Assembly: GCA_044375105.1 (NCBI GenBank) | Contig: JBILNK010000111.1 | Span: forward strand, 1-13,912 | Direction of reading: 5' to 3' | From: JBIKLM01 sp044375105 | Lineage (GTDB): Bacteria > Planctomycetota > UBA1135 > GCA-002686595 | Length of the DNA: 13,912 bases | Part shown: positions 7,390 to 13,912 of the stretch, piece after piece | Layout of the letters: each line of letters starts with the position of its first letter | Position numbering within the stretch: the first letter of the stretch is position 1 | Position numbers and translations under genes: made by a program | The notes under the pieces: model-generated | The model's database searches: none | Seen by the model: the letters and a program-made list of their open reading frames with translations, nothing else | Told to the model about the DNA's origin: nothing

Positions 7390-8517
7390 TCAGCCGCCCG
7401 CCGGCACCAGGGCCTCGGCTTCGGTCGGCGGGGGAGGCGGCGCGCTCGTGTGGGTCGACTCCATGGCGCCGGAGAAGGCGATCAAGCCTTGGAAAGCGAG
7501 CTCGCCCATCTCCTCGTTTGAGATCGCCGCATCCCCCGCGATATCGACGCTGTAGTCGCCGCTCAAGCTCAGCTCGCGGCTGTGGTGGTGGGCCGCATCC
7601 CAGAGCAAGGATCCGGACACTTCCGCGCTGAAGTTGAGTTCGATCGCCAGCGTCTCGAGCTGCTGGGTCTCCTCGAGCTCCTTGAAAGCGGCCAGGATGA
7701 CCTCGGAGGGGTCGAAGCTGAGCTCCAGGTCGAAGTCGAACTCGAGCCTGGCCAGGACTCCACCCGCGCTGGGTTCGAGCCCCGCGAAGGTGACGTTGGC
7801 CTCCACGGGACGGAAGTCCGCGATCAATTGCCCCGACAGGTCCTCGAACAGGCGGCGGCCGAGTTCGATCTGCTGGTCGCGGTCCGCGGGTTGCTTGGCG
7901 ATCTCTTCCTCGAGCAGCTCGCGGGAGAGCTGTGCAAGGCCCTTCAGATCGAGTCCGGGCACCAGCAGGTCGATCAGCTCCTGGGCGCCCAGCTCGACCT
8001 TCCAGGTCGCGCCGGGATCGACCGGGCCCGTGGGCAGCAGGAAGCTCGGATCCACCTGGGCGCGCAGCACCTTGAGCATCTTTCCGACCTCAGGGTCCTC
8101 CGGATCGTTTTCGGATCCTGCGGGGATCCCGGTCACATGGCGGCCCAGGGAGCCATCCCAGGTGAATTCGACCTCTCGGGCTTTGTCCTCCGAAAGGGGC
8201 TCCCCATTGAAGGTGGCGATGCCCAGACGCCGCACCAGCGAGAGCGCCCGACCGCGCTCGCAGCGCCCGTAGGTGTCGGTCTGTTCGAAGCTCAGGTTGG
8301 CCTCCGCCGAGGCTTTGGAGAGATCGCCCCCCATGGCCTCGGGGCCCATGGTCTGGCCCATCACGGTGATCTCGGCGTCGTCGAGGTCGAAGGAGCCGAA
8401 CAGCTCCACGGTGCGCACCAAGACCGTGCCGGCCTCCGGTTCGAAGTAGAGCTCCGTGCTGTCGCGGGGCAGCAGCAGGGCCGTCAGAGCGGCCAGGGAA
8501 AGAACGCGGTGAGCCAT
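7390..8517 (-). CDS. Exported protein of unknown function
   Basis: I do not recognise this 375-residue protein. The start chosen is ATG at 8517, giving a short positive N-terminus and a hydrophobic run, MAHRVLSLAALTALLLP, that looks like a Sec signal peptide. In-frame codons further upstream encode only Pro/Arg-rich filler. The mature part is acidic, alternating beta-like stretches (for example TVLVRTVELFGSFDL and LARLEFDFDLELSF) with a Glu-rich helical region at about 175-230. FLLPTGPVDPGATWKVEL (159-176) resembles the proline-then-Gly-x-Thr-Trp turn seen in some secreted planctomycete proteins of unknown function. A Pro run (360-364) and a disordered end close the protein. The only cysteine is Cys86, and no catalytic motif is visible. 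It is convergent with murA and divergent from ffh, so context gives no clue. A periplasmic or surface location is inference from the signal peptide. Confidence 0.75.
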   Translation of the reverse strand: MAHRVLSLAALTALLLPRDSTELYFEPEAGTVLVRTVELFGSFDLDDAEITVMGQTMGPEAMGGDLSKASAEANLSFEQTDTYGRCERGRALSLVRRLGIATFNGEPLSEDKAREVEFTWDGSLGRHVTGIPAGSENDPEDPEVGKMLKVLRAQVDPSFLLPTGPVDPGATWKVELGAQELIDLLVPGLDLKGLAQLSRELLEEEIAKQPADRDQQIELGRRLFEDLSGQLIADFRPVEANVTFAGLEPSAGGVLARLEFDFDLELSFDPSEVILAAFKELEETQQLETLAIELNFSAEVSGSLLWDAAHHHSRELSLSGDYSVDIAGDAAISNEEMGELAFQGLIAFSGAMESTHTSAPPPPPTEAEALVPAGG

Positions 8518-9000
8518 GGGGGCGGGCGGGGCTGAAGGACGGTCGGGTCCAGGTGTTGGCCGGCTGCCGGGCGTCGGATGCCCGCGGGCAGCGACTCCCA
8601 CCAACGGCGAGCATACGCTGCAGGGCTGCCAGGATTGCGGAGCAACCGGCGGCACGTCAAAGAACGACCGCCTCCGGGCTGGTCCTCAGGCGATCCAGGC
8701 AGCGCCCCGGCCCCGCAGCATCACCCGGGAACCAAAGGCGGGCACAGGGCTCCCGATCCAGGGGATTCGATCCCGGCGCGCGCTAGGCTCCCCGGCCCCG
8801 CACCGGACGGCTTGAGTGCCCTCCCCGGGCAGCGGAACGTCCCTGCATGGTCCCCGGTGGCCGGATTCACAGCTCCTGGCCCGCAAGGCCCGCAACCCAC
8901 GGCGAGCCGGGGACACCGAGCCCAGGCGAGTCCAGGGTCGAAGCCCTGCGCGGAGTCGCCGCGCGGCTTCCGTGGCCCTGGCAGCTATCCTGACCGCGCC
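8518..9000. other. Divergent intergenic region upstream of ffh
   Basis: About 480 bp lie between the exported-protein gene and ffh. The ffh frame stays open back to 8578, but that extension has no resemblance to Ffh. I see a nested inverted repeat at 8563-8592 (GCTGCC/GGCAGC enclosing GGGC/GCCC) and a -10-like TATCCT just before ffh. On the minus strand a TTGACG lies at 8655-8660 without a good -10. I looked for the conserved GGAAGGAAGCA-type loop of SRP RNA and did not find it. Confidence 0.45.
8986..8991 (+). promoter_or_regulatory. -10-like element directly upstream of ffh
   Basis: TATCCT sits 9 bp before the ATG at 9001, so a transcript started from it would be leaderless or nearly so. 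No convincing -35 element is present 16-18 bp upstream. The TAnnnT form agrees with the other candidate promoters in the window. Confidence 0.35.
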
Positions 9001-10626
9001 ATGTTCGAGAGCTTGACCAATCGCCTCAAGGGTGCCTTCGGGCTGTTCCGCGGCCAGACCGAGCTGACCGAGGCCAACATCGAAGAGGGCCTCTCCAAGG
9101 TGCGCCAGGCCTTGCTGGAGGCCGACGTCCACTTCCAGGTCAGCCGCGACTTCATCGAGAAGGTCCGCACGCGGGCCCTGGGGCAGGAGCGCCTCAGCGA
9201 CCGCTCGATCTCGCCCTCCGATCAGTTCATCCACGCGGTCCATCGCGAACTGGTCGAGCTGATGGGGCCCGAGGACGCCCGGCTCGAGTTCCGCAAAGAC
9301 GGCCCCACCGTGATCTTGATGGCGGGCCTGCAAGGCGCCGGCAAGACCACGACCTGCGGCAAGCTGGCCCGGCACCTCAAGACCAGGCACCAAAAGCGCG
9401 TCCTGATGGTCGCCGCGGACGTCAAGCGACCGGCCGCGGTCGAGCAGCTCAAGGTGCTCGGGCAGCGCCTCGCGGTCCCCGTGTTCCACGAGCCCGGCCT
9501 GAGCCCGCCCGAGCTGTGCGCGCGCGGCCTGGCCCACGCGCGCCAAAGCGGCGCCGACGTGGTGCTGCTGGACACCGCCGGCCGCTTGCACGTGGACGAG
9601 GCCCTGATGCAGGAGGTGGCCGAAATCGCCGCCCGCACCCGGCCGGACGCACAGATCCTGGTGGTCGATGCCATGGCCGGCCAGGATGCCCTGCGCTCCG
9701 CCAAGGCCTTCCACGAGCGTTTGCGCCTGACCGGCGTGATCCTGACCAAGTTCGACGGCGACGCCCGCGGCGGTGCGGCCCTGTCGCTCAAGGCGGTCAC
9801 GGGCTGCCCGATCCTGTTCGTGGGCACCGGCGAGAAGCCGGAGGACCTCGATCCCTTCAGCGCCGAGCGCATCGCGGGGCGCATCCTCGGGATGGGCGAC
9901 GTGGTCGGCCTGGTGGAAGCCGCCTCGGAGCGCATCGACGAAAAGGAGGCCCAAGCGCAGTTCGAGAAGATGGTGATGGGCAGTTTCACCATCGAGGACA
10001 TGCTGGCGCAGCTGCGCATGATCCAGCGCCTCGGCCCGCTCAAGAAGGTGCTGGGCATGCTGCCGGGGGTGGGCGACCAGCTCGACAAGCTGGATGTGGA
10101 CGACAAGCACCTCAGGCGCATCGAGGCCCTGTGCACCTCGATGACGCCGCGCGAGCGCCTGCAGCCCGAGATCATCGACATGAGCCGTCGTCAGCGCATC
10201 GCCAAGGGCTCCGGTCAGGACGTGAATGCGGTCAGCACGCTGCTCAAGCAGCACCGCACCATGCAGGGGCTGATGAAGCAGATGGGCAAGCTCGGCCTCG
10301 GTCCGGGGAGCAAAGAAAAGCGTGAGCTGCTCGAGTCCCTGTCGCCCACGGGCGCCCTGGAAGCCGAATTGCCCGGCGAAGGCCTGCTCGGCAAACTGGG
10401 GGCCACCACCCGGGGCATCGGCAACGCCGCCAAGGGCCTGGGCTCCATGTTCGGCCTGGGGGGCGGCCTGCCGGGCGGGCTCGGCGGCGGCCTGCCCGGG
10501 GCCGGCTTCGACCCGAGCAGCCTGATGGGGGGCGCGCCGCCGGTGCGCAAAGGCCCCTCCGAAAAGGACCGCGCCAAGAAGAAGGCCGAGGCCAAGGCTC
10601 GCAAGAAGAACCGCAAGAAGCGTTGA
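9001..10626 (+). CDS. ffh: Signal recognition particle protein Ffh
   Basis: Ffh is the SRP54-family GTPase that binds signal sequences of nascent membrane proteins with SRP RNA and docks at FtsY. The 541-residue protein has an N domain (1-90) starting MFESLTNRLKGAFG. The G domain follows: P-loop GLQGAGKTT (109-117), DVKRPAA (140-146), DTAGR (191-195), TKFDGDARGGAA (249-260) and GTGEKPEDL (275-283). The M domain (about 328-432) includes the RNA-binding SRRQRIAKGSG (395-405). After residue 433 it carries an unusually long tail, with a Gly-rich run (486-505) and a very basic end (519-541), making it about 90 residues longer than E. coli Ffh. ATG at 9001 fits the family N-terminus; the frame is open upstream but unrelated. 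There is no Shine-Dalgarno, and a -10-like box lies immediately upstream. Assignment is firm. Confidence 0.97.
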   Translation: MFESLTNRLKGAFGLFRGQTELTEANIEEGLSKVRQALLEADVHFQVSRDFIEKVRTRALGQERLSDRSISPSDQFIHAVHRELVELMGPEDARLEFRKDGPTVILMAGLQGAGKTTTCGKLARHLKTRHQKRVLMVAADVKRPAAVEQLKVLGQRLAVPVFHEPGLSPPELCARGLAHARQSGADVVLLDTAGRLHVDEALMQEVAEIAARTRPDAQILVVDAMAGQDALRSAKAFHERLRLTGVILTKFDGDARGGAALSLKAVTGCPILFVGTGEKPEDLDPFSAERIAGRILGMGDVVGLVEAASERIDEKEAQAQFEKMVMGSFTIEDMLAQLRMIQRLGPLKKVLGMLPGVGDQLDKLDVDDKHLRRIEALCTSMTPRERLQPEIIDMSRRQRIAKGSGQDVNAVSTLLKQHRTMQGLMKQMGKLGLGPGSKEKRELLESLSPTGALEAELPGEGLLGKLGATTRGIGNAAKGLGSMFGLGGGLPGGLGGGLPGAGFDPSSLMGGAPPVRKGPSEKDRAKKKAEAKARKKNRKKR

Positions 10627-10714
10627 GAGGTTGATGACGGAACCGCTGATAGGTTGACAAAAGATCGTCTTGGGCCGCTCCCGAGCCGCGATGCCAGCCC
10701 GTCGGCATGCCCCT

Positions 10715-10734
10715 CGGCCGCCATCCGGCGGCCG
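10715..10734 (+). terminator. Hairpin downstream of ffh
   Basis: CGGCCGCC (10715-10722) pairs perfectly with GGCGGCCG (10727-10734) around an ATCC loop. It lies 88 bp beyond the ffh stop. A loosely T-rich stretch (10758-10772) follows at some distance, but not a true U-tract. A terminator or 3'-end stabiliser for ffh is plausible. Confidence 0.4.
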
Positions 10735-11157
10735 CAGAGGCCGGGATCGTCGCGGCGATTTGTTTCTGGTTGCTGATGGCTGAACCACAGCGGGCCGGAT
10801 CGCGAATGGGTGACCAGGCCAGCCTGGGGCGCCCCTTCGGGCCTCCGCGTGGGGGCCGAGGGCCTGGGGCGCGATCGCCTGGGGCTGCTCACGACGCGCA
10901 AAGCCTGGCCCCCGGCTGCCTCGTGGGCCGCTCGGGGGCGGGCCATTGCGACCGAGAGCTGCCCTCCGCCCTCGTTCTCAGCTAGGCCCCGGCGGACCCG
11001 CCCCAGGCGGGCTGCGGGCCGAGGTGCCCGGGTCGTGGCGTCGAGGTCCGCTCCGGAACCCGGAGGAGCGCCGGGTTCTGCGACCGGGCTGCTCGAGGAG
11101 GCGGGCGACCGGCGGGTGCGGGGCCGCCTCGCAGGGTCGATGCAACCCGGGCCGGTC

Positions 11158-11186
11158 TTGTGGGCGCCCGGGGCGGTCGCTAATCT
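11158..11186 (+). promoter_or_regulatory. Candidate promoter for rpsP or an upstream RNA
   Basis: TTGTGG (11158-11163), a 17-bp spacer and TAATCT (11181-11186) match the TTGnnn / TAnnnT pattern seen elsewhere in the window. Transcription would start near 11193, about 420 nt before the rpsP ATG, so it implies a long leader. Confidence 0.45.
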
Positions 11187-11197
11187 CCTCGCCCCCA

Positions 11198-11216
11198 GAC
11201 CGGGCCCCGCCCGGTC
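11198..11216 (+). other. Hairpin at the predicted 5' end of the rpsP transcript
   Basis: GACCGGGC (11198-11205) pairs with GCCCGGTC (11209-11216) around a CCC loop, a perfect 8-bp stem. It begins a few bases after the transcription start predicted from the promoter at 11158-11186. It could cap the leader RNA; function is inferred only. Confidence 0.35.
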
Positions 11217-11466
11217 AGACCCCCCTGCTTTCGCCCTGGACGCGTTCCAGGTCTGCTCGGCCAAGCCGTGGGCGCGCGTCGCCTGCCTCGGTTCGAGCGG
11301 CGAAGCCTTCTTCCTGGCCCTCGCGGCCAGCGAGTTCCCGAGGCTTCCGTGCGGAGGTTCGCCCGGCCTCCGGGTCAGCCACGAGCTGTCCCGTGCCCCG
11401 CAGCCCGACCCCGTTGGAGCGATGTGCTCCGCCCGGGCGGCCCGCGGACGGCGACAACGAGGGAAG

Positions 11467-11536
11467 GTCGTCCAGGCTCCGCCGCCGGCGGCCGGACGAC
11501 AACGTGGGCCCCTCGCCGGGCAGCCCCATGGGCTGC
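11467..11536 (+). promoter_or_regulatory. Two hairpins in the rpsP leader
   Basis: GTCGTCC (11467-11473) pairs with GGACGAC (11494-11500), with a further four inner pairs. GCAGCCC (11520-11526) pairs with GGGCTGC (11530-11536) around a CAT loop, ending 78 bp before the rpsP start. They may form a structured leader able to regulate rpsP, but no known ribosomal-protein leader motif is recognised. Confidence 0.3.
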
Positions 11537-11614
11537 TAGGCCGCGCGCCCGTTCCAACCCCGTCTCCCCCGAGCTCCAACCCGCGCTCCCCGCGGCGCAA
11601 TCCGCCCCCTCCGC

Positions 11615-12037
11615 ATGTCCGTCGTCATCCGCCTCAAGCGCCACGGCCGGCGCAACTTCCCGACCTACCGCTTCTCCGTGGCCTACAAGTATCGGCCCCG
11701 CGATGGGCGCACCCTGGAGCAGCTGGGTTTCTACAACCCGCGCCACCCCCGGCAGGCCGAACAGGTCTCCCTCGATGTGGAGCGTGCGCGCCTCTGGCTC
11801 ACCCGGGGTGCCCTGCCCAGCCACACGGTCCAGAAGTTGTTCGAGAAGCACGGCGTGTTCGAAGGCTTTGCGCTGAGCTCGAAGAAGCGTGTGCGCACCG
11901 GCCGCGACGTGGAGACCAAGACCCGCGCCGCCCGCAACGCCCGCAAGTCCGCCACCCTCGAGGCCAAGGCCGCGCGCCGAGTCGCCCGGGTCGCCGCCAA
12001 GAAGGCCGCTGCGCCCGCCGCCGAAGCCAAGGCGTGA
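11615..12037 (+). CDS. rpsP: 30S ribosomal protein S16
   Basis: S16 is a primary-binding protein of the small ribosomal subunit needed for 30S assembly. The start MSVVIRLKRHGRRNFPTYRFSV-type sequence, then LEQLGFYNPR (34-43) and the DVERARLWLTRGALPS segment (54-69), are diagnostic. The core ends near residue 85; the protein has 140 residues against 82 in E. coli, because a Lys/Arg/Ala-rich tail of about 55 residues follows, closing in AAKKAAAPAAEAKA. ATG at 11615 matches the family N-terminus; no Shine-Dalgarno precedes it. ffh lies upstream on the same strand, the common order, but almost 1 kb away. rimM, trmD and rplS do not follow within the window. The tail probably stays disordered or contacts rRNA; this is inference. 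Confidence 0.96.
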   Translation: MSVVIRLKRHGRRNFPTYRFSVAYKYRPRDGRTLEQLGFYNPRHPRQAEQVSLDVERARLWLTRGALPSHTVQKLFEKHGVFEGFALSSKKRVRTGRDVETKTRAARNARKSATLEAKAARRVARVAAKKAAAPAAEAKA

Positions 12038-12541
12038 GGAGCGATTCCGGCCGGATCGGCTCGGCCTCCGGCCGGGCCGACCTCCCGGCCGAGCCCCAGC
12101 TGCCCCAAGGGGGTCCATGCGCTCCCCGAGGAACACCTCGACCCCCCTAGATGCTCCCGCGCTCGGCTGGCCCCAGTAAAGGGTCTTCCCGAGCCCGCGA
12201 GACGCACGTTTCGGAAGGTTGACGCCGGCGATTGGGCTGCTCCGGTCCACTGAGCGGTCCTTGGGCACGCGGTCCCATGGGGGAGCCCCCAGCCCGTCGG
12301 TCTTTTTGGATCCCTGCGCTTGCTCTCGGGCGAGTCGGGTAGCGCAACCTCCGATCGCCGTCCCGCTCGATCCGGCCAGGCGCGGGCCTGGCTTCGGTCG
12401 GGGGCTGCTGCAGCCGCGGTCTGCCCCGAAGGACCTCGAATTCCGCCGACCGACACCGAACCATAGCCCAACCCCAGGGGCGGCCCGCTCCCGCCGCCGG
12501 CGCGCAATCCCCGCCGAGACCGGTCCACGCTGCGAAATCCC
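12038..12541. other. Intergenic region between rpsP and the HhH-like gene
   Basis: About 500 bp without a credible gene. Besides the rpsP hairpin it contains TGGGG/CCCCA (12278-12291), with five Ts at 12303-12307 about 11 bp later, and a 7-bp hairpin GCCAGGC/GCCTGGC (12375-12392). A TTGACG lies at 12219-12224 but has no -10 box at usual spacing, so I could not place a promoter for the next gene. Confidence 0.45.
12058..12095 (+). terminator. Hairpin downstream of rpsP
   Basis: GGCTCGGCC (12058-12066) pairs perfectly with GGCCGAGCC (12087-12095), and the loop contains the self-complementary CCGGCCGG (12068-12075). It lies 20 bp after the rpsP stop. No U-tract follows. It is likely to end or protect the rpsP transcript. 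Confidence 0.45.
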
Positions 12542-13912
12542 GTGAGCAAGAAACAAGACCCGATCGCACAGCTGCTGGCCGCCTACAAGCCCAGCATCCC
12601 GATGCCCGCCGCCGCCCCGACCGGGGTCCCCTTGGTCGATGTGGCCGTCAAGCTGGTGCTGATGCGGCGCATCCCAGAGGCCGAGTGTGATGCGATCTTG
12701 GCGGCGCTGCACGCCGCTTATTCCGACTGGAACGAGCTGCGCGTCTCCCAGACTCAGGAGGTGTTGCAGCATTTCCCCGGGGTGGCCCCGGGTGATCGTC
12801 AGCGCCAGCGCGAGCTTCATCCGGTCGCGATCGACCTGCGCGAGAGTCTTCAAGAGATCTTCCAGTACACCCACGGCCTGGACCTCGAATTCCTGCGGCA
12901 GGATGTCTCCGAAGGCGCCAAGGCCTTGGCCAGCTGCCGTCTGCTCGGAGCGGCCGGCGCCGGCTACCTGCTCTGGCTGGCCAGCGATGGCAAGGTGCCG
13001 ATCAGTCTGGTGCTCTCGCGGGCCCTGGATCGGCTCGAGTTGATCCCGCGTACGTCCTCGCTCAAGAAGGCCGAGGCTGCGATCCTGCCCCTGATCCCGA
13101 AAGGCAAAGAACTCGAATTCACCCTGTTCTTTCATGAGGTCGGCGATACCTGGAGCGAGGAAGACCTCAGCATCTTCGACCGTTTCCCGGCTTTGCGTGA
13201 GTTGAGCGCCGGCAAGAAGCTCTACGAAGAGCGGCTGCAGGCCAAGGCCCGCGCCGAGGCCGCGCAGAAGCGCGAGGACGAGCGCCGCGCCAAGGAAGAG
13301 GAGAAGGAGCGCAAGCGCCAGGAGCTGATCGCCAAGAAGCGTCAAGCCGAGGAGGAGCGCCTCGCCAAGAAGCGCGCCCTGGCCGAGGAGAAGGTGCGCA
13401 AGCAGAAGGAACTGGAGGCCGAGCGGCTGCGCAAGAAGCAGGAGGCCGAGGCCGCACGCCTCAAGGCCATCGCGGACCGCGAAGCCAAGCGCAAGGCCGA
13501 TGCCGAGGCCAAGGCCAAGGCGCTCAAGGCCGCTGCGGAAGCCAAGACCAAGGCGCTCAAGGCCGCTGCGGAAGCCAAGGAGTTGGCCAAAAAGAAGGCC
13601 GCCGAGAAGGCTGTGGCCGACAAGGCCAAGGCCCAGGCCGCCAAGGAGGCTGCGCTCAAGAAGGCGGCCGAGAAGAAGGCCGCCGAGCTGGCCAAGCAGA
13701 AGGCTGCCAAGGAAGCCGCGGCCAAGGCTCTGGCGGAGAAGAAGGCTGCTGAAGCCAAGAAGGCGGCCGAGAAGAAAGCTGCCGATCTGGCCAAGCAGAA
13801 GGCTGCCAAGGAAGCCGCGGCCAAGGCGGCGGCGGAGAAGAAGGCCGCCGAAGCCAAGAAGGCGGCCGAGAAGAAAGCTGCCGAGCTGGCCAAACAGAAG
13901 GCCGCCAAGGAG
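12542..13912 (+). CDS. Degenerate endonuclease III-like (HhH-GPD) protein with Lys/Ala repeat tail (3' partial)
   Basis: The frame runs from GTG at 12542 to the right edge without a stop, 457 residues so far. Residues of about 30-215 resemble the HhH-GPD fold of endonuclease III: helix-rich, with RLLGAAGAGYLLWLA (133-147) in place of the LPGVGRKTAN hairpin and VPISLVLSRALDRLEL (152-167) in place of the VDTHIFRVCNR segment. In this alignment the catalytic Lys becomes Ala140 and the catalytic Asp becomes Ser155. The four-cysteine Fe-S loop is absent; only Cys49 and Cys132 exist. It is therefore probably not an active glycosylase. From about 225 a charged Glu/Arg/Lys coiled coil passes into a Lys/Ala/Glu tail with 11- and 33-residue repeats. 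There is no signal or membrane segment. No Shine-Dalgarno is visible. A DNA-binding, chromatin-like role is inference, and the fold call rests on pattern alignment by eye. Confidence 0.72.
   Translation, partial: MSKKQDPIAQLLAAYKPSIPMPAAAPTGVPLVDVAVKLVLMRRIPEAECDAILAALHAAYSDWNELRVSQTQEVLQHFPGVAPGDRQRQRELHPVAIDLRESLQEIFQYTHGLDLEFLRQDVSEGAKALASCRLLGAAGAGYLLWLASDGKVPISLVLSRALDRLELIPRTSSLKKAEAAILPLIPKGKELEFTLFFHEVGDTWSEEDLSIFDRFPALRELSAGKKLYEERLQAKARAEAAQKREDERRAKEEEKERKRQELIAKKRQAEEERLAKKRALAEEKVRKQKELEAERLRKKQEAEAARLKAIADREAKRKADAEAKAKALKAAAEAKTKALKAAAEAKELAKKKAAEKAVADKAKAQAAKEAALKKAAEKKAAELAKQKAAKEAAAKALAEKKAAEAKKAAEKKAADLAKQKAAKEAAAKAAAEKKAAEAKKAAEKKAAELAKQKAAKE
13514..13579 (+). repeat. 33-bp tandem repeat, two copies, in the tail of the HhH-like gene
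   Basis: Two adjacent 33-bp units (13514-13546 and 13547-13579) differ only at their first base. They encode AKALKAAAEAK and TKALKAAAEAK, an 11-residue period. This near identity suggests a recent tandem duplication. Confidence 0.85.
13661..13912 (+). repeat. 99-bp tandem repeat, two and a half copies, in the tail
   Basis: Units start at 13661, 13760 and 13859, the last cut by the window edge. Each encodes 33 residues beginning KAAEKKAA(E/D)LAKQKAAKEA and ending EKKAAEAK, three times an 11-residue period. The copies are nearly identical at the DNA level and may continue beyond the window. Confidence 0.85.

Larger units (their letters stand above)
10627..11614. other. Long gene-poor stretch between ffh and rpsP with several hairpins
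   Basis: Nearly 1 kb has no reading frame with recognisable protein sequence on either strand. It contains perfect or near-perfect stems at 10715-10734, 11054-11080 (GAACCCGG/CCGGGTTC around an AGGAGCG loop), 11198-11216, 11467-11500 and 11520-11536. It also has a candidate promoter at 11158-11186 and three copies of GCCTGGGGC (10822, 10862, 10878). I looked for hallmarks of RNase P RNA (the GAGGAAAGTCC block), tmRNA, SRP RNA and tRNA and found none. It may hold an uncharacterised RNA or a long rpsP leader, or only GC-rich spacer. Confidence 0.45.

Noticed and set aside
8755..8780. GGATTCGATCCC, T-arm-like inverted repeat before ffh
   Set aside because: Loop size and the closing pair do not fit a tRNA T-arm, and no other arms are present.
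8578..9000. N-terminal extension of Ffh
   Set aside because: The family N-terminus begins at the ATG at 9001, and the extension is Pro/Arg/Gly filler.
8686..10788. Long minus-strand open frame opposite ffh
   Set aside because: Its residues mirror the Ffh codons (His/Gln/Leu/Ala-rich), and ffh is unmistakable on the other strand.
11285..11305. GGTTCGAG, reminiscent of a tRNA T-loop
   Set aside because: The flanking bases do not form a T-stem, and no acceptor or anticodon arm could be placed.
10810..12150. Plus-strand open frame running from the ffh-rpsP gap through rpsP
   Set aside because: It overlaps rpsP entirely in another frame and has Arg/Pro/Ala-rich filler composition.
12219..12247. 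TTGACG as -35 of a promoter for the last gene
   Set aside because: No TAnnnT or other -10-like hexamer occurs 16-18 bp downstream.
11375..13345. Long minus-strand open frame spanning rpsP and the start of the last gene
   Set aside because: It crosses two genes and an intergenic region on the opposite strand; the Leu/Ala-rich start mirrors Lys/Glu codons of the coiled coil.
13400..13912. TolA-like identity for the Lys/Ala-rich tail
   Set aside because: TolA has an N-terminal membrane segment; this protein has none and instead has a globular HhH-like domain. The similarity is compositional.

Overview
The window is very GC-rich DNA, densely but not tightly packed, with gene starts that lack an obvious Shine-Dalgarno sequence. 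It looks chromosomal and carries core bacterial genes: ruvA, murA, ffh and rpsP. The best guess for the host is a member of the Planctomycetota. The main reasons are a protein that joins TPR-like repeats to two RNA polymerase alpha C-terminal domains, a PQQ-dehydrogenase/cytochrome c fusion lipoprotein, Lys/Ala-rich tails on several proteins, and dispersed rather than operonic core genes. This placement is inference from protein architecture, not from a marker-gene search.

Layout, left to right. Positions 2-607 (+) hold the C-terminal part of a protein with a HEEGH (zincin-like) motif. Convergent to it, 690-2900 (-) encodes a lipoprotein with a PQQ sugar dehydrogenase domain and a C-terminal part with two haem c sites. 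Next come ruvA (3356-3949, -) and, upstream of it on the same strand, the TPR/double alpha-CTD gene (4116-5510, -), separated by a very strong GC hairpin. A divergent intergenic region (5511-5889) carries a convincing minus-strand promoter and leads into murA (5890-7179, +). murA converges on an unrecognised exported protein gene (7390-8517, -), with two hairpins in the gap. After another divergent gap come ffh (9001-10626, +), an approximately 1-kb stretch with no credible gene but several hairpins and a candidate promoter, rpsP (11615-12037, +), a 0.5-kb gap, and a 3'-truncated gene (12542 onward, +). That last gene has a degenerate endonuclease III-like domain followed by a long Lys/Ala hendecad-type repeat tail.

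The genes do not form one pathway. They cover recombination (RuvA), peptidoglycan precursor synthesis (MurA), membrane protein targeting (Ffh), translation (S16), probable transcription-related regulation (double alpha-CTD protein) and periplasmic sugar or alcohol oxidation (PQQ protein). ffh and rpsP, often close neighbours in bacteria, keep their order here but are pulled apart, and rimM/trmD/rplS do not follow rpsP within the window. ruvA has no ruvC or ruvB beside it.

The two most interesting items are the alpha-CTD protein without an alpha N-terminal domain and the apparently catalytically dead HhH-GPD-like protein with the repeat tail. No CRISPR array, insertion sequence, rRNA or tRNA gene was seen.
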